This document shows positions 10,136 to 21,360 of a stretch of DNA of 64,000 nt, in pieces. The stretch is from Ascarosepion bandense. Taxonomy: Eukaryota; Mollusca; Cephalopoda; Sepiida; Sepiidae. Position numbers and translations under genes: made by a program. The number at the start of each line of letters is the position of its first letter. The first letter of the stretch is position 1. The DNA lies in assembly GCA_037127315.1 (NCBI GenBank), contig JBBBDQ010000445.1, positions 1,869,001 through 1,933,000 of the forward strand, in the 5' to 3' direction. Below the pieces are notes generated by a model. It had not been told where the DNA came from. It ran no database searches and saw only the letters and a program-made list of their open reading frames with translations.

Positions 10136-10480
10136 CCTAAACATTGTTTCTGACCTCTAATAATGATGACAAATGATCAGGGAATAACAACTTGCGGTTT
10201 GTCTTTGCTTATAAATAACTCAGCCTTTCTTTTCATGTTTTTATTTTTCCTTATTGCATAACGACTTGTCAAATATTTCTCCCCAAACAAGTCTGGCAAG
10301 TAACAACTGCTGACCTCCAAGGTAAGTAAATATTTCTTTATGTCTTCAAGTCAAAACTTGTTACTGTTGCTGTCATTATTGTTATTCTAAATAAGACAAG
10401 TTTACACATGCCGTCAAAAATGACCTGACTTTTATTAAAAAGTTTTCACAAGTCTTAAAATACATTTTTCCAATTGTTAT

Positions 10481-11026
10481 AGTCAGATAAGTGTCATATG
10501 TGATACATGCTTCAGCGATCATGGCTTGAAAGAGATATGACTGACTAGGTAGAAGATCTTTCTGCAGTAGATTGCCATTGCTTTCTGCAGTAAACTGGTT
10601 ACCAGCCAAGGCTATAGAACCCAATCTGTCCTATTATTTAACTCATAGGTACAGGGGGAAGAGATGTATTATATTACTAAGTAGTAATTAGTGGGGGATC
10701 AGTTTATTACTTCATAACAATAAAAAACTGATCCCTCACTTTATGCCTAGTGGAAGCCTTATCATGTTTTGAAAGAGACATGACTGACTAGGCAGAAGAT
10801 CTTTCTGCAGTAGATTGCCATTGCTTTCTGTGGTAAACTGGTTGCCAACCAAGGCTATAGAACCCAATCTGTCCTATTATTTAACTCATAGCTAGAGGGG
10901 GGAAGAGATGTATTATATTACTAAGTAGTAACTAGTGGGGGATCAGTTTATTACTTCATAACAATAAAAAACTGATCCCTCACTTTATGCCCAGTAGAAA
11001 CCTTAATCATGTTTTCAACTATTATA
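10481..11026 (-). repeat. Tandem composite of SINE-A fragment plus hairpin module, period 244 bp
   Basis: A SINE-A fragment (GAAGATCTTTCTGCAGTAG to CCAATCTGTCCTATTATTTA) followed by a module GGGGGAAGAGATGTATTATA...TAGTGGGGGATCAGTTTATT...AAAAAACTGATCCCTCACT occurs twice. Matching positions are 244 bp apart (10551 and 10795). The hairpin module forms an imperfect stem AGTGGGGGATCAGTTT / AAACTGATCCCTCACT. The same composite is at 57605-57905. Confidence 0.85.
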
Positions 11027-11028
11027 TT

Positions 11029-11340
11029 CAGTCAGTCAGTTAAGTGCCATACGTGATACATGCTTGGGTGATCATGTCTTGAAAAAGACATGACTGACTG
11101 GGCAGAAGATTTTCCCACAGTAGGTTGCCATTACTTTCTGTGGTAGACTGGTTGTTGACCAAGGCTATAGAACCCAATCTGTCCTATTACTTAACCCATA
11201 ACTGGAGAGAAGAGACGGATTAATATCTTTCCCAAGGGTATTTGTGAGCAAGTGAATGCGAGGAATTCAACTGGAATTCGAACACGGCTCTCCAATTTCT
11301 CATTCCAAGTCGATATCCACAACACCACAATGCACATCCA
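11029..11340 (-). mobile_element. SINE-A, full length
   Basis: From tail CAGTCAGTCAGTTAAG to head CACCACAATGCACATCC on the minus strand. The hairpin ATGTCTTGAAAAAGACAT and the B box (AATTCGAACACGG) are recognisable. It follows directly on the hairpin module of the composite. Confidence 0.9.
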
Positions 11341-11429
11341 ATTGTTATAGTAATATTTAATAATTTTGGTGGGGTATCAGTCTGTTATTAATAACAATAG
11401 AAAACCGATCCTCCACTTTATGTCCAGTA

Positions 11430-12076
11430 GAAGATGGTCCAAAAGTAGGTGGGAAGTAGATGGAATAGGTTTGTGTATCAGTTATATTATTACAACTTGG
11501 GTGCTGACCTTTCTGACTCTTGCTCATCAAAACAAAATTCTAGCTCGGTAACTGCAGTTTTGCACCCATTGACATCTCCCTGTGACATCCAGTGCAAAAT
11601 ACACTTCTTGGCAAAATTCAACACCAATGAAGATATTTAACAATTTGGCAAAATCCTGTCATTTTCACTGGTAGTCATGAATGACTTTTAGTACCATTCC
11701 ACACCGACCCAACAAATAGAAAACATTGACCCAGTGGATTTCTTCTTTTGGGAAGTACTCAACGATAAAGTTTATAGTCAGAAACAAAGAAGTGTCGATG
11801 ATTTAAAAAAATTATATAAATGCATTTCAAGAAATTAATGCACAAAAAGACTTGTGCAAAAACATTTGTTGAAGCATGATAGGTAGACTTCAAAGCTGTG
11901 TAAATGGTGATGGACAACAATCTGAGCACCTGTGTTGATAAAATGTAAGTGTTTTTGTATTATCAACACAATAAAATTTAATTGTCTATGTAATAATTGT
12001 ATTAGTAAATATAATTGTATATGTAATCTCAAAATAATTATCATTTACTGTCAACCTACTTTTGAACCAGCCTGTA
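11430..12076 (+). mobile_element. Mariner-like DNA transposon relic
   Basis: The ends are inverted: GATGGTCCAAAAGTAGGTGG near 11433, and on the opposite strand CAGGCTGGTTCAAAAGTAGG at the right end, next to TA. Near 11727-11935 a plus-strand frame reads DPVDFFFWEVLNDKVYSQKQ and RSVDDLKKLYKCI, the C-terminus of a mariner/Tc1-type transposase. Most of the gene is missing and the remaining frame is broken. Confidence 0.7.
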
Positions 12077-12079
12077 TAT

Positions 12080-12350
12080 TAATTTACCCATACTATAAAC
12101 ATGACAACATATTCTATTAAGTCCTTACTATTATTGAAAGATTTTCATGTGTAAGTCTTTAAATGTGTTTTTGTCAATATAATACCAAAATGTAGTAATT
12201 CTTTAAGGGGGTTAGTTTATTACTTAATAACAATAGAAAACTCATAGAATCTTATATTAGTACTAGTTTAGTCACGACATCAAAAATTACAGCATGTAAT
12301 GCCAAGTGTTATGTTTTTACATATGGGTTTTTAAATATACGAGGTCTGAC
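12080..12350. other. Intronic sequence with a hairpin-module remnant
   Basis: GGGGTTAGTTTATTACTTAA near 12208 resembles the left half of the hairpin module at 10640-10740; the rest is unremarkable. Confidence 0.4.
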
Positions 12351-12359
12351 AATACCATC

Positions 12360-12758
12360 AAAGATGAAGGAAAAACTTGAAGCAACTGAAATGTGGTTCT
12401 ACAGAAGGATACAGCAAATCTCATGGATTGAGAAATGTGAGCAATGATGAGGTCTTGGAAATGATGGAAACAAAAAAGAAATTAATACGGAGCATCAGGA
12501 AGAGACAGCTGAAGTTCCTGGGACACACAATGAGGAAGGAGGGCTTGGAGAATCTGATACTAACAGGCCAGAGAGAGGGAAAAAGAGACAGGGGAAAGCA
12601 ACGGATAACATATTTGAAGGACCTAATCAGGTGGATGACAGAACGAGGATTGCATGGTGTAACAGGAGAAGGCGTTCTCAGAGCCACTAGGGATAGGGAA
12701 ACGTGGAAGGCCATGATCGCCTACGTCCTGAAGGGACAAGGCACATAGAAGAAGATCT
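12360..12758 (+). pseudogene. RTE-like LINE 3' end (LINE-R)
   Basis: Open frame with NDEVLEMMETKKKLIRSIRK, RQLKFLGHTMRKEGLENLIL, TGQREGKRDRGKQR and RDRETWKAMIAYVLKGQGT. This is the C-terminal tail of RTE-clade reverse transcriptases (the BovB protein ends in a related REAWRAA motif). The element ends without poly(A), in a GAAGAAGA-type tail, as RTE elements do. Only the C-terminus remains. Confidence 0.8.
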
Positions 12759-13088
12759 AAATATATTTGAACTGATGCTATAAAAAGAAAACTACAACAC
12801 ATATCAATTCAGCATTTCATCTCCTTCAAAAACACATACTTTATTTCTATTGATAGAAGCATTTCTGGAACTCCTCTGTTTGGGAATATTTTGTTAGAGT
12901 TGTGAGAGGTGAGATCTGGAATATATGGTGGTTGTCAAACCAAGAGAATGTTTTCCATACTTACTTTGTACTTGCAGCTGCATTCACCCTGGGTGGGCTG
13001 AGCTGGCTTCTTCCCTAGAAGAAGTTTCATGAGAATTTATTGGCTCCACAAATGGTTCCCAACCATATGTGGTGTAAAGATTTTCCTG

Positions 13089-13410
13089 CAGTCAGTCAGT
13101 CAGTCAGTCAGTCAGTTAAGTGCCATACGTGATACACGCTTTGGGCGATCATGTCTAGAAAGAGACATGACTGACTGGGCAGATTATCCTGCAGTAGGTT
13201 GCCATTGCTTTCTGTGGTAGACTGGTTGCCAGCCAAGACTATAGAACCCAATCTATCCTGTTATTTAACCCATAACTGGAGGGAAGAGACAGATTAATAC
13301 GTTTCCCAAGGATATTTGCACATAAATGAATGCAAGGAATTCAATGGGAATTCAAACTCGGCTGCCCGATTTCTCATTCTGAGTCAATGTCCACTACACT
13401 ACAACGCACA
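13089..13410 (-). mobile_element. SINE-A, full length, with expanded (CAGT)n tail
   Basis: The tail is a run of about seven CAGT units (13089-13118) leading into TAAGTGCCATACG, then the whole body and head to ACAACGCACATCC. The tail expansion suggests the 3' end of the SINE is an (ACTG)n repeat. Confidence 0.92.
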
Positions 13411-13412
13411 TC

Positions 13413-13560
13413 CATTTTTCTGCAGTAGGTTGCCAATTCTTATTGAGGTTACAAACCATAACTACAGAACCCAGTCTCTCCTGCTATTTAACCCATAGCT
13501 GAAGGGAGAAGAGATGGATTTATACTTTTCACAAGGGTATTAGCATGTAATGTTGTCCTT
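13413..13560 (-). mobile_element. SINE-A body fragment
   Basis: TTTTCTGCAGTAGGTTGCCA to CACAAGGGTATTAGCATGTA repeats the middle of the family, immediately after the full copy at 13089-13410. Confidence 0.8.
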
Positions 13561-13619
13561 AGCCAAAAACTGCTATACAAGCCATGGTCACTGATGACAA
13601 TCTCTGTGATGTAGTGATG

Positions 13620-14160
13620 GAGTTTGAGTTTTGTTTAATGGCATATCAACACCTCTGTGGGTTATTTAATATCAAAATGGTGGGGTTTTAAGGTTTTCTT
13701 TTTTTAATGTTCAGTTATAGTGAGAAGGTTGATTTAGTCAGATTTTAATGAAAATTTTTTGTTTTAATTCTTTTTTTATTTTACAAAACTGAAAATCTCT
13801 TCTAGTTTTGTATTCAAAAATGTTTTGCCAAGAATAATTTTTCTTTCAAAAATGTGTGATGGTAATTTTTTTCTTTCAAAAATGTATATTTTTCTATAAA
13901 AGTATTTTTATGTATATATTTCTATAAAAGTGTATTTTTATACTTTCATAGTGTTTTGACCCCAGTTTGGAGGTTAACTATTTGCCCATAGCTGGGACCC
14001 AACAGGTGCTACCACTCCGGGTCAGGGTGGACCTGGGAACAACAGAAATTGAGTGTTGGTTCCATGCTCCTCACAACCTCCCTAATCAGAGGCCTTGCTG
14101 CTGGATGCAGTTTACTGTCATGCCCAGGACACTGTGGTGTAGTGAGATGACAAAACTTTA
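13620..14160 (+). repeat. Rep-P: dispersed repeat, copy 1
   Basis: Starts near GAGTTTGAGTTTTGTTTAAT, continues through AGAAGGTTGATTTAGTCAGA and ends in GACCCCAGTTTGGAGGTTAA, CTACCACTCCGGGTCAGGGT and AACCTCCCTAATCAGAGGCC. Copies: 15925-16075 (-), 18440-18535 (+, partial), 34020-34172 (-), 35570-36030 (+), 43520-44030 (+). Class unknown; no coding sequence. Confidence 0.8.
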
Positions 14161-14596
14161 AACATTTTCATTCAAAACAATGTGATAAATGACAGAAGTG
14201 AGTGAAAACGTTATGACAATGTTTATAAATGACACTGGTCAATCTGTGCCACAGAGCTCCACTCTGAATACTTTATTTCCTTTACCATAGCAACAATACC
14301 AATACTTTTTGACCAGGCCTTGTATTTTTACCAATTATAATGTTGAAATGTAGTAATTCTGAAAGAGTTCAATTGATTTCATACTAACAATAGTAAAAAA
14401 AAAGACTCCCACTTTATACCCAGTAGAATCTCAAATTTTAAGACTGTTTTCACCACTCTACCAAAAATGCCAGGATATTGTTAAGCCTTCAGTATTCAAC
14501 ACACTCTAACCTGCTATGTAAATATCGTCACTCAGAGTCTCACTGTTTGCGTGACTTGCTGTGTTATTGGCAGTGATGTCAGCATATATTATAGAT

Positions 14597-15760
14597 GAGT
14601 GTACATAAGAGTCATTACAGTGGGTTTAACACTGAGAGTCAATATATTATGGCAGAGTGTACATAAGAGTCATTACAGTGGGTTTAACATTGAGAGTCAA
14701 TATTATTATGGCAGAGTGTACATAAGAGTCATTACAGTGGGTTTAACATTGAGAGTCAATATTATTATGGCAGAGTGTACATAAGAGTCATTACAGTGGG
14801 TTTAACATTGAGAGTCAATATATTATGGCAGAGTGTACATAAGAGTCATTACAGTGGGTTTAACATTGAGAGTCAATATATTATGGCAGAGTGTACATAA
14901 GAGTCATTACAGTGGGTTTAACATTGAGAGTCAATATATTATGGCAGAGTGTACATAAGAGTCATTACAGTGGGTTTAACATTGAGAGTCAATATATTAT
15001 GGCAGAGTGTACATAAGAGTCATTACAGTGGGTTTAACATTGAGAGTCAATATATTATGGCAGAGTGTACATAAGAGTCATTACAGTGGGTTTAACATTA
15101 AGAGTCAATATTATTATGGCAGAGTGTACATAAGAGTCATTACAGTGGGTTTAACATTAAGAGTCAATATTATTATGGTAGAGTGTACATAAGAGTCATT
15201 ACAGTGGGTTTAACATTGAGAGTCAATATTATTATGGCAGAGTGTACATAAGAGTCATTACAGTGGGTTTAACATTGAGAGTCAATATTATTATGGCAGA
15301 GTGTACATAAGAGTCATTACAGTGGGTTTAACATTGAGAGTCAATATTATTATGGCAGAGTGTACATAAGAGTCATTACAGTGGGTTTAACATTGAGAGT
15401 CAATATTATTATGGCAGAGTGTACATAAGAGTCATTACAGTGGGTTTAACATTGAGAGTCAATATTATTATGGCAGAGTGTACATAAGAGTCATTACAGT
15501 GGGTTTAACATTGAGAGTCAATATTATTATGGCAGAGTGTACATGGGACTCGTTACAGCAAACTGAACATTGAGGGCCAATATATAATAGCAAAGTGTAC
15601 ATAGGACTCGTTATAGCAAGTTGAAAATTGAGAGCCAATATATCATAGCAGAGTGTACATGGAACTCATTACATCAGGTAGAACATTGAGGGCCAATATA
15701 TTATGGCCGAGTGTACATGGAACTAGTGATAGCAGATTAAACATTGAAACCTGAGATGGT
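14597..15760 (+). repeat. Satellite array, 58/59-bp unit
   Basis: Sixteen near-identical units (start GTGTACATAAGAGTCATTAC, centre TTTAACATTGAGAGTCAATA) lie from 14597 to 15540. Four diverged units follow to about 15760. Units of 58 bp (ATATATTATGG) and 59 bp (ATATTATTATGG) alternate in blocks. The open frames across it merely read the repeat. Confidence 0.97.
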
Positions 15761-15924
15761 CGGATTGAATGCTATGTTCTCCTTGTAATTAAAATTTTGT
15801 CACATGTGAGTTTTTGAATAACTTTTACAAACCATTTTTGTTTTCTTAGCTCTTTTACTACCCAGCTCTGTAAACATCATTGTCATAGCAAAAACCACTG
15901 TGTCACAACTTCAATGTGATAAAC

Positions 15925-16490
15925 TACATGTAGCAGCAAGGCCTCTGTTTAGAAGATTGAAGGTTTTGAGGAGTGTGGAACCACCTCTTAATTGCTGTTG
16001 TTCTCAGACTGATCTTGAGCCTGGAGTAGTAACACCTGTTAGGGTCCTAACTATGGGCCAATAGTAGGTATCTTCAAAACTTTTCTAGAAAAGAGCATAC
16101 CATAATGAAAAAAGGCCCCAAACTTGATAAAAACAAAATTTTATCATAAAAATCTTAATGTTATTATTAAGAGGAAAGATCAATGGATTTCTTGATTATT
16201 TCATTAAATTTTTTAATCTTTTCTTGCATGTTTGAAATGTTACATAAAAATCCTGTTTTTCTTCATCAGCAACTGGGCCAAAAATTACTATGAGAAATTT
16301 AGCATCTTTTTGTACTAAAAAATACATTGATCTGTAAATTCTTACAAAAATCAAATAATTGTCAGATTTTCATGAAATTTTCAGCATTTATTCACAAATT
16401 AATTAAATTATTTAAAAATTTTAGTTTTATTTTAGAAAATCTTGGTAAATATATATATATATTTTACTTGATTTCATGAAATTTCAAGAA
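15925..16490 (-). repeat. Rep-Q joined to Rep-P end, minus strand
   Basis: On the minus strand this reads Rep-Q (16490 down to 16065) and then the Rep-P end (AACAGGTGTTACTACTCCAG, ATTAAGAGGTGGTTCC, AGGCCTTGCTGCTACATGT). The uninterrupted ATTAAGATTTTTATGATAAA within it (about 16138-16160) is the empty site for the Helitron inserted in the copy at 54960-56000. Confidence 0.75.
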
Positions 16491-16606
16491 ATTAAATTTT
16501 GAACCACTGAATGTTTATATTACTTAAAAGCAGGACTCCTTGTAGAATAAAATTATCATTTTGTTTTTGTCAAACAGAAATACCATGTCCTCAAAATTTT
16601 TTTCAT

Positions 16607-17025
16607 CATAAACTGAATTTTGAAGGCTAAATAAGTGCTCTGAGTAAATGGTATGATGGCTGAGACTAAGAACTACAATTATACCTACTTAGAGCCAAAC
16701 CCGAAGCAAAAACTAAAATAAAAGGGCTGAAAAAAATACAGACATACAGGCAGATACACAGAAACACACACAAACATCTTGCCTTTTATATATATATATA
16801 TATATTATTGATTTTCTGCACTATTGTAAGAACTGCAACCTTGAAACTTCTGAATATCATTTCTTATGTCTTTATCTATGAGTGTATCAAATTTTATTAA
16901 AATCGGACCACTACTTCTATAAGCCGATTTTTTCGATTATCGATTTTCGATATTTATCGGGGGTATCTCAACACAAAACCTAGCTAAGAACACTTGCAGA
17001 TGCTTATAATACAACTGTGTAAATT
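16607..17025 (-). mobile_element. Hel-1 fragment (minus)
   Basis: Matches the middle of Hel-1 from CATAAACTGAATTTTGAAGG to AACTGTGTAAATTT, where it switches orientation at about 17025. Confidence 0.8.
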
Positions 17026-17050
17026 TGTTCTTACAATAGTGCAGAAAAAT

Positions 17051-17086
<36 letters not shown>

Positions 17087-17334
17087 GGCAAGATGTTTGT
17101 GTGCGTGTGTGTGCCTGTTTATGACAAAAAAAATCTTACTTGATATCAATACGAGGAAATCAAAATTTGACTTACATCCATTCATTTTTCTTTCAGTCTA
17201 TGGTTTCGCTTTCACTGGAAACAACTATTGCTTTTTAGTCTTTCGTGCTAACGTCCAAATAGTCTGAGCTCCAGGACCATGGATTAGTTTTAAAGCTTTC
17301 ATTACACTCGAGCAACACCAGGCTATACTGCTAG
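17026..17334 (+). mobile_element. Hel-1 3' fragment (plus), back-to-back with the previous one
   Basis: Runs from TTCTTACAATAGTGCAGAAA to the 3' terminus CACTCGAGCAACACCAGG...TATACTGCTAG, followed by T. Joined to the minus-strand fragment at 16607-17025 with no spacer. Confidence 0.85.
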
Positions 17335-17347
17335 TATATATATATAT

Positions 17348-17391
<44 letters not shown>

Positions 17392-17392
17392 T
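17335..17392. repeat. (TA)n(CA)n microsatellite
   Basis: TATATA then CACACACACA then TATATA, directly after the Helitron 3' CTAG. Confidence 0.95.
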
Positions 17393-18098
17393 GAAACAAC
17401 TGCTTTAGTTTCCTTTCTTTCACCATACAGTCAGTTTTAGACCCACTGGAGTTGCAAATGGTTAACAAGCCAGATTGATGCAAATGGTTATTTAATAAAG
17501 TTAGCTTATTTTTGTTTAAAGCAACAAGAATGAGGCACCTAATGAGGAGCAATTTCAGTACTAAGTGTTAATGGTCAACCAGACTATCTCACTTACCATA
17601 AACCCATCCTGAGTCAAGCCTCTTTTAGTGTGTATGCGTGTGTCTGTGCACACGTTTAAGTACTTCTGCCATTCGGTTCAATTTCTGTTTTTACTTCTTA
17701 TTCTAAATAATCCATTTCCATTGGCAAAGTTAATTAAACGAAAAAAGAATATTTTCATTTAATTAAAATAATTGATCCTGCTTGGTAAAAAGACATAAAA
17801 ATATACAGGAAGCAATATATTTTTGATTCCAGGTAATGAGATGCAAAAAATTACATAAAGTTATTTTCTACTACTTCTTTCTTTCTTTATTTCTCCCTCT
17901 CCTTTTTTTCTTTCTTTTTTTCTACATTCCTTGTCTTCCTTCCATCTTTTTTTCTTTGACATTTCTCTCTTAAATTTTAATTTTCTTGAGAGCTTTGGTA
18001 ATTTATTATTTTTCTATGAAAATATATATATATATTTTTTTTTTACCCTAGTTTAAAATATTTGTCTATACTTCTGAGATGAGGTAGTATTTACACTT
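17393..18098. other. Intronic sequence with a short pyrimidine tract
   Basis: Nothing nameable apart from a C/T-rich stretch at about 17875-17970. No coding segment. Confidence 0.5.
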
Positions 18099-18432
18099 TT
18101 TACATTATTCAGACTATTGTCTCCATCTTTGCTGCCATGTTTACAATGTTTTGGCCGTTGTACGCTCTGGCCAACTTCTTGACCCAAATTGTTGTGAGTT
18201 CAATACCAGGCTACAGCAGTGAAAAACAAATAACTTAGAAGAGTTAAGTTAAAGGGAGATAACTCATGGCTACCAGAAGTGGCATCGCACATGGAACAAG
18301 AATGATGTACCCAAGTGATCAAAATAAAGGGTTCGGTTCGAAATTCCTAGCACCTGAAGAAGGCCAGAGTAACAGCCAAAATATCGTAAATATGCCACCA
18401 AAGATGAAGACAATAGTCCAAATAATGTAAAT
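18099..18432. repeat. Element with about 80-bp inverted termini
   Basis: The arms 18099-18180 and 18350-18432 are inverted copies of each other (TTACATTATTCAGACTATTG against CAATAGTCCAAATAATGTAA; GGCCAGAG and GGCCAAAAC-like blocks inside). The right arm reads ACCTGAAGAAGGCCAGAGTA...CAGCCAAAATATCG, which vaguely resembles a decayed hammerhead core. Class unknown. Confidence 0.65.
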
Positions 18433-18439
18433 AGCCTAG

Positions 18440-18762
18440 TTTAGAGGTATACTATTTTCCAATAGTTGGGACCCTAACAGATGTGGATCTGGCAACCACA
18501 CTGCTCAAATCCTCTTGATCAGAGGTTTTATCATTATACAATCGCCAAAGTTAAGCAATGTTGAGCTTGGTCAGGACCTAGATGGATGAAGGCTTTGGAA
18601 TACCAGGTGCTGTAAGCTTGGATGTGCAGGTGGTGTAATGGATAATGGCTCAGAATTGTTAATAAAAGAGCCAAGTTCTTACACACAAATGCTATTGGGA
18701 AAAGTATATCGATACTACTTCTCCCCCCAGTGAGGAGTTAATTATTAAAATTTTTATCACAA
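18440..18762 (+). mobile_element. 5S-derived SINE fragment joined to a second tRNA-like head (type 2)
   Basis: After a Rep-P end (18440-18535), AATCGCCAAAGTTAAGCAAT to TGGAATACCAGGTGCTGTAAGC (18542-18620) is a degenerate 3' part of 5S rRNA. GATGTGCAGGTGGTGTAATGG (A-box-like) follows, then a body ending CCCCAGTGAGGAGTTAATTA. The same arrangement lies at 27605-28110. Confidence 0.75.
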
Positions 18763-18770
18763 AAATCATT

Positions 18771-19306
18771 CTTCTTCTTCTATGTGCCTTGTCCCTTCAG
18801 GACATAGGCGATCATGGCCTTCTACATCTCCCTATCTCTGGTGGCCCTTAGCACGCCTTCTCCTGTTACACCATGCAATCCTTGTCCGTCATCCACTTGA
18901 TTAGGTCCTTCAAATATGTTATCCGTTGCTTTCCCCTGTCTCTTTTTCCCTCTATTTGGCCTGTTAGTATCAGATTCTCCAAGCCCTCCTTCTTCATTGC
19001 ATGTCCCAGGAACTTCAGCTGTCTCTTCCTGATGCTCAGTATTAATTTCCTTGTTGTTTCCGTCATTTCCAAGACCTCATCATTACTCACATGCTTGATC
19101 CATGATATTCACAGCATCCTTCTGTAGAACCACATTTCAGTTGCTTTAAGTTTTTCCTTCATCTTCGATAATATTGTCCAACATTCACTGCCATATTGAA
19201 GGACGGGAAACATCTTATAATCTAAAATATTTTCAGGCTTTAAATAACCTGCAAAGGGTTGATAAGTCATAAAAATCAACCATTCTTTCTTTCTTTCCCT
19301 CCTCAT
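18771..19306 (-). pseudogene. LINE-R (RTE-like) C-terminal fragment
   Basis: Minus strand: MFPVLQYGSECWTILSKMKE, KLKATEMWFYRRML, a TGA stop, then ISWIKHVSNDEVLEMTETTR and RQLKFLGHAMKKEGLENLIL with GKRDRGKQRITYLKDLIKWM. It is in one frame except for the stop at about 19109. The 3' end is CTTCTTCTTCTATGTGCCTT on the plus strand, i.e. a GAAGAAG tail. Confidence 0.82.
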
Positions 19307-20185
19307 TTCTCTCTTTTCTACATTTCTTACCTTCTTTGTCCTTTTTCTTTCTTTTTCAACTTCTTGCTTCCATATTTCTGTCTTTCTTTCTTCCTCCTTC
19401 TTTCTCTCTTTATTCTTTCTCTTTTTCTCCTTCTTACTTTCTTTCTCCTTCTTTCTATATTTCTGTCTTTCTTCTTTCCTTTTTCTTTGTTTCTCTCTCC
19501 TTCTTGCACTCTTTATTCTGTCTCTTTTTCTCCTTGATTCCTTTCTCCTTCTTTCTATGATTCTTTACTATCTATATTTCTGTCTTTCTTTCTTTTTCTT
19601 TCTTTTTCCTTCTTTCTCTCTTTAATCTTTCTCTTTTTTCCTTCTTGCTTTTTTCTTCTTCTTTCTATTGTTCTTTCTACATTTCTGTCTTTTTTTCTCT
19701 TTTTCCTTCTTTCTCTCTTTCTCCTTATTTCCTTTCCCCTTCTTCTATCATTCTTTATGATCTATATTTCTGTCTTTCTTCCTTTTTCTTTCTTTCCCTC
19801 TTTGGTTTTTCTTTATTCTTTCTCTTTTTCTCCTTCTTGATTCCTTTCTCCTTATTTCTATTGTTCTTTCTATATTTCTGTCTTTCTTCCTTTTTTTCTT
19901 TTTCCTTCTTTCTCTTTATTCTTTCTCTCTTTCTCCTTTCTATATTCCTGTCTTTCTTTTTCCTTTTTTCTTTCTCTCTTTATTCTTTCTCTTTCTCTCC
20001 TTCTAGGTTCCTTTCTATTGTTTTTTTTTTATGTTTATAGTTCTGTCTTTCTTTCTTCCTTCCTTTTTCCTTTTTCTTTCTCTCTCCTCCTTCTTTCTAT
20101 CTCTATTCTTTTTCTCTTTCTTGTTTCCTTTCTCTTTCTTTCTGTCATTCTTCATGATCTATAATTCTTTCTTTCATTTCTTCCA
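19205..20185 (+). repeat. Long polypyrimidine (CTTT/TTCC) tract with unique lead-in
   Basis: The lead-in ATAACCTGCAAAGGGTTGATAAGTCATAAA is shared with 28160-28195, where it is also followed by a pyrimidine run, so the tract seems part of a dispersed repeat. From about 19276 to 20185 the plus strand is almost purely C/T. Long F/S/L-rich open frames here result from the lack of A and G and are not genes. Confidence 0.9.
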
Positions 20186-20628
20186 CTCTACATGTGTAAT
20201 GGTTAACAAGCTTGTCTTGTTAGAACCTATTACAACAGAGTAGTAAGTTTTATCCTTACTTGGTATCACACACTTCCAGCCTTGTGCCACATCTATGTGG
20301 CACTTAGGATATCAGCTATCCCCCTTCCTTATTTCTATCATTCTTTTCATTTCTTTTTTCTCTCTTTCTTCTCTCTCCTTCTTTCTCTTTCCTTTCTCCC
20401 CTTCTTCTCTAACAAAAAAAATGCAACACAGAATTGCTAAGTTAAAGAGATTATTGTGTCATTCTGAAATCCATTGTTTTATTGTTTCATCATTCTTGGC
20501 TTGTTGTAGAAAGCAGCAAAGACAGAAAAAAACAAAAGAGGTCTGCAGTAAAACCAGCAACAACAACATTAAAAATCAATAACATGCTAATTTATTCTAA
20601 TAAAAAATTATATATATACTAGCAGTAT
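20186..20628. other. Intronic sequence, second short pyrimidine tract
   Basis: A C/T-rich run at about 20320-20410; the rest includes ACCAGCAACAACAACATTAAAAATCAATAA, shared with 23310 and 26755 (Rep-R). Confidence 0.55.
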
Positions 20629-21341
20629 AGCCCGGCGTTGCTCAGGTGTAATGAAAGCTTTAAAACTAATCCATGGTCCTGGAGCACGGACTCTTTGGAC
20701 GTTGGCACAAAAGACTAAAAAGCAATAGTTGTTTCCAGTTAAAGTGAAACCGTAGACTGAAAGAAAAATGAATGGATGTAAATCAAATTTTCATTTCCTG
20801 GTATCGATATCAAATAAATTTTTTTTGTCATAAACTGAATTTTGAAGGCTAAATAAGTCCTCTGAGTAAATGGTATCATGGCTGAAACTAAGAACTACAA
20901 TTATACCTACTTAGAGCCAAACCCAAAGCAAAAACTAAAATAAAAGGGCTGAAAAAAATAGACATACAAGCAGATAAACAGACACACACACAAACATCTT
21001 CCTTTTATATATATATATTATTGATTTTCTGCACTATTGTAAGAACTGCAACCTTGAAACTTCTGAATATCGTTTCTTATGTCTTTGTCTATGAGTGTAT
21101 GAAATTTGATTAAAATCGGACCACTCCTTCTATAACTCAATTTTTTCGATTATCGATTTTCAATGTTTATTGGGGGTACCTTGACACAAAACCTAGCTAA
21201 GAATACTCGCAGACGCTTATAGTACAAATGTGTAAATTTTCAAGAAAAACAGTTCAGCTGTTTTGGAGTCTATAGGTAACAGGGACACACACACACACAC
21301 AGAGACATACAGACAATGTTCCATTTATAAATAAGTATAGA
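20629..21341 (-). mobile_element. Hel-1 Helitron-like element, complete
   Basis: Minus strand 5' end TCTATACTTATTTATAAATGG after A; 3' end with hairpin CCTGAGCAACGCCGGG and CTATACTGCTAG followed by T. 713 bp, inside a TA run, no coding sequence. Confidence 0.75.
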
Positions 21342-21360
21342 TTTAGATATATTTCTTAGT

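Noticed and set aside
14599..15192. Repeated frames reading IRVITVGLTLRVNI
   Set aside because: They read the 58/59-bp satellite; the frame breaks as the unit length changes.
14597..15760. CRISPR array
   Set aside because: Units are directly adjacent with no variable spacers and the genome is eukaryotic; it is a satellite.
18350..18432. Hammerhead ribozyme (CCTGAAGAAGGCC...GCCAAAA)
   Set aside because: The core departs from CUGAUGA and GAAA at several positions and stem I is not convincing.
19259..20582. Overlapping F/S/L-rich open frames, plus strand
   Set aside because: Same reason: the polypyrimidine tract lacks stop codons.
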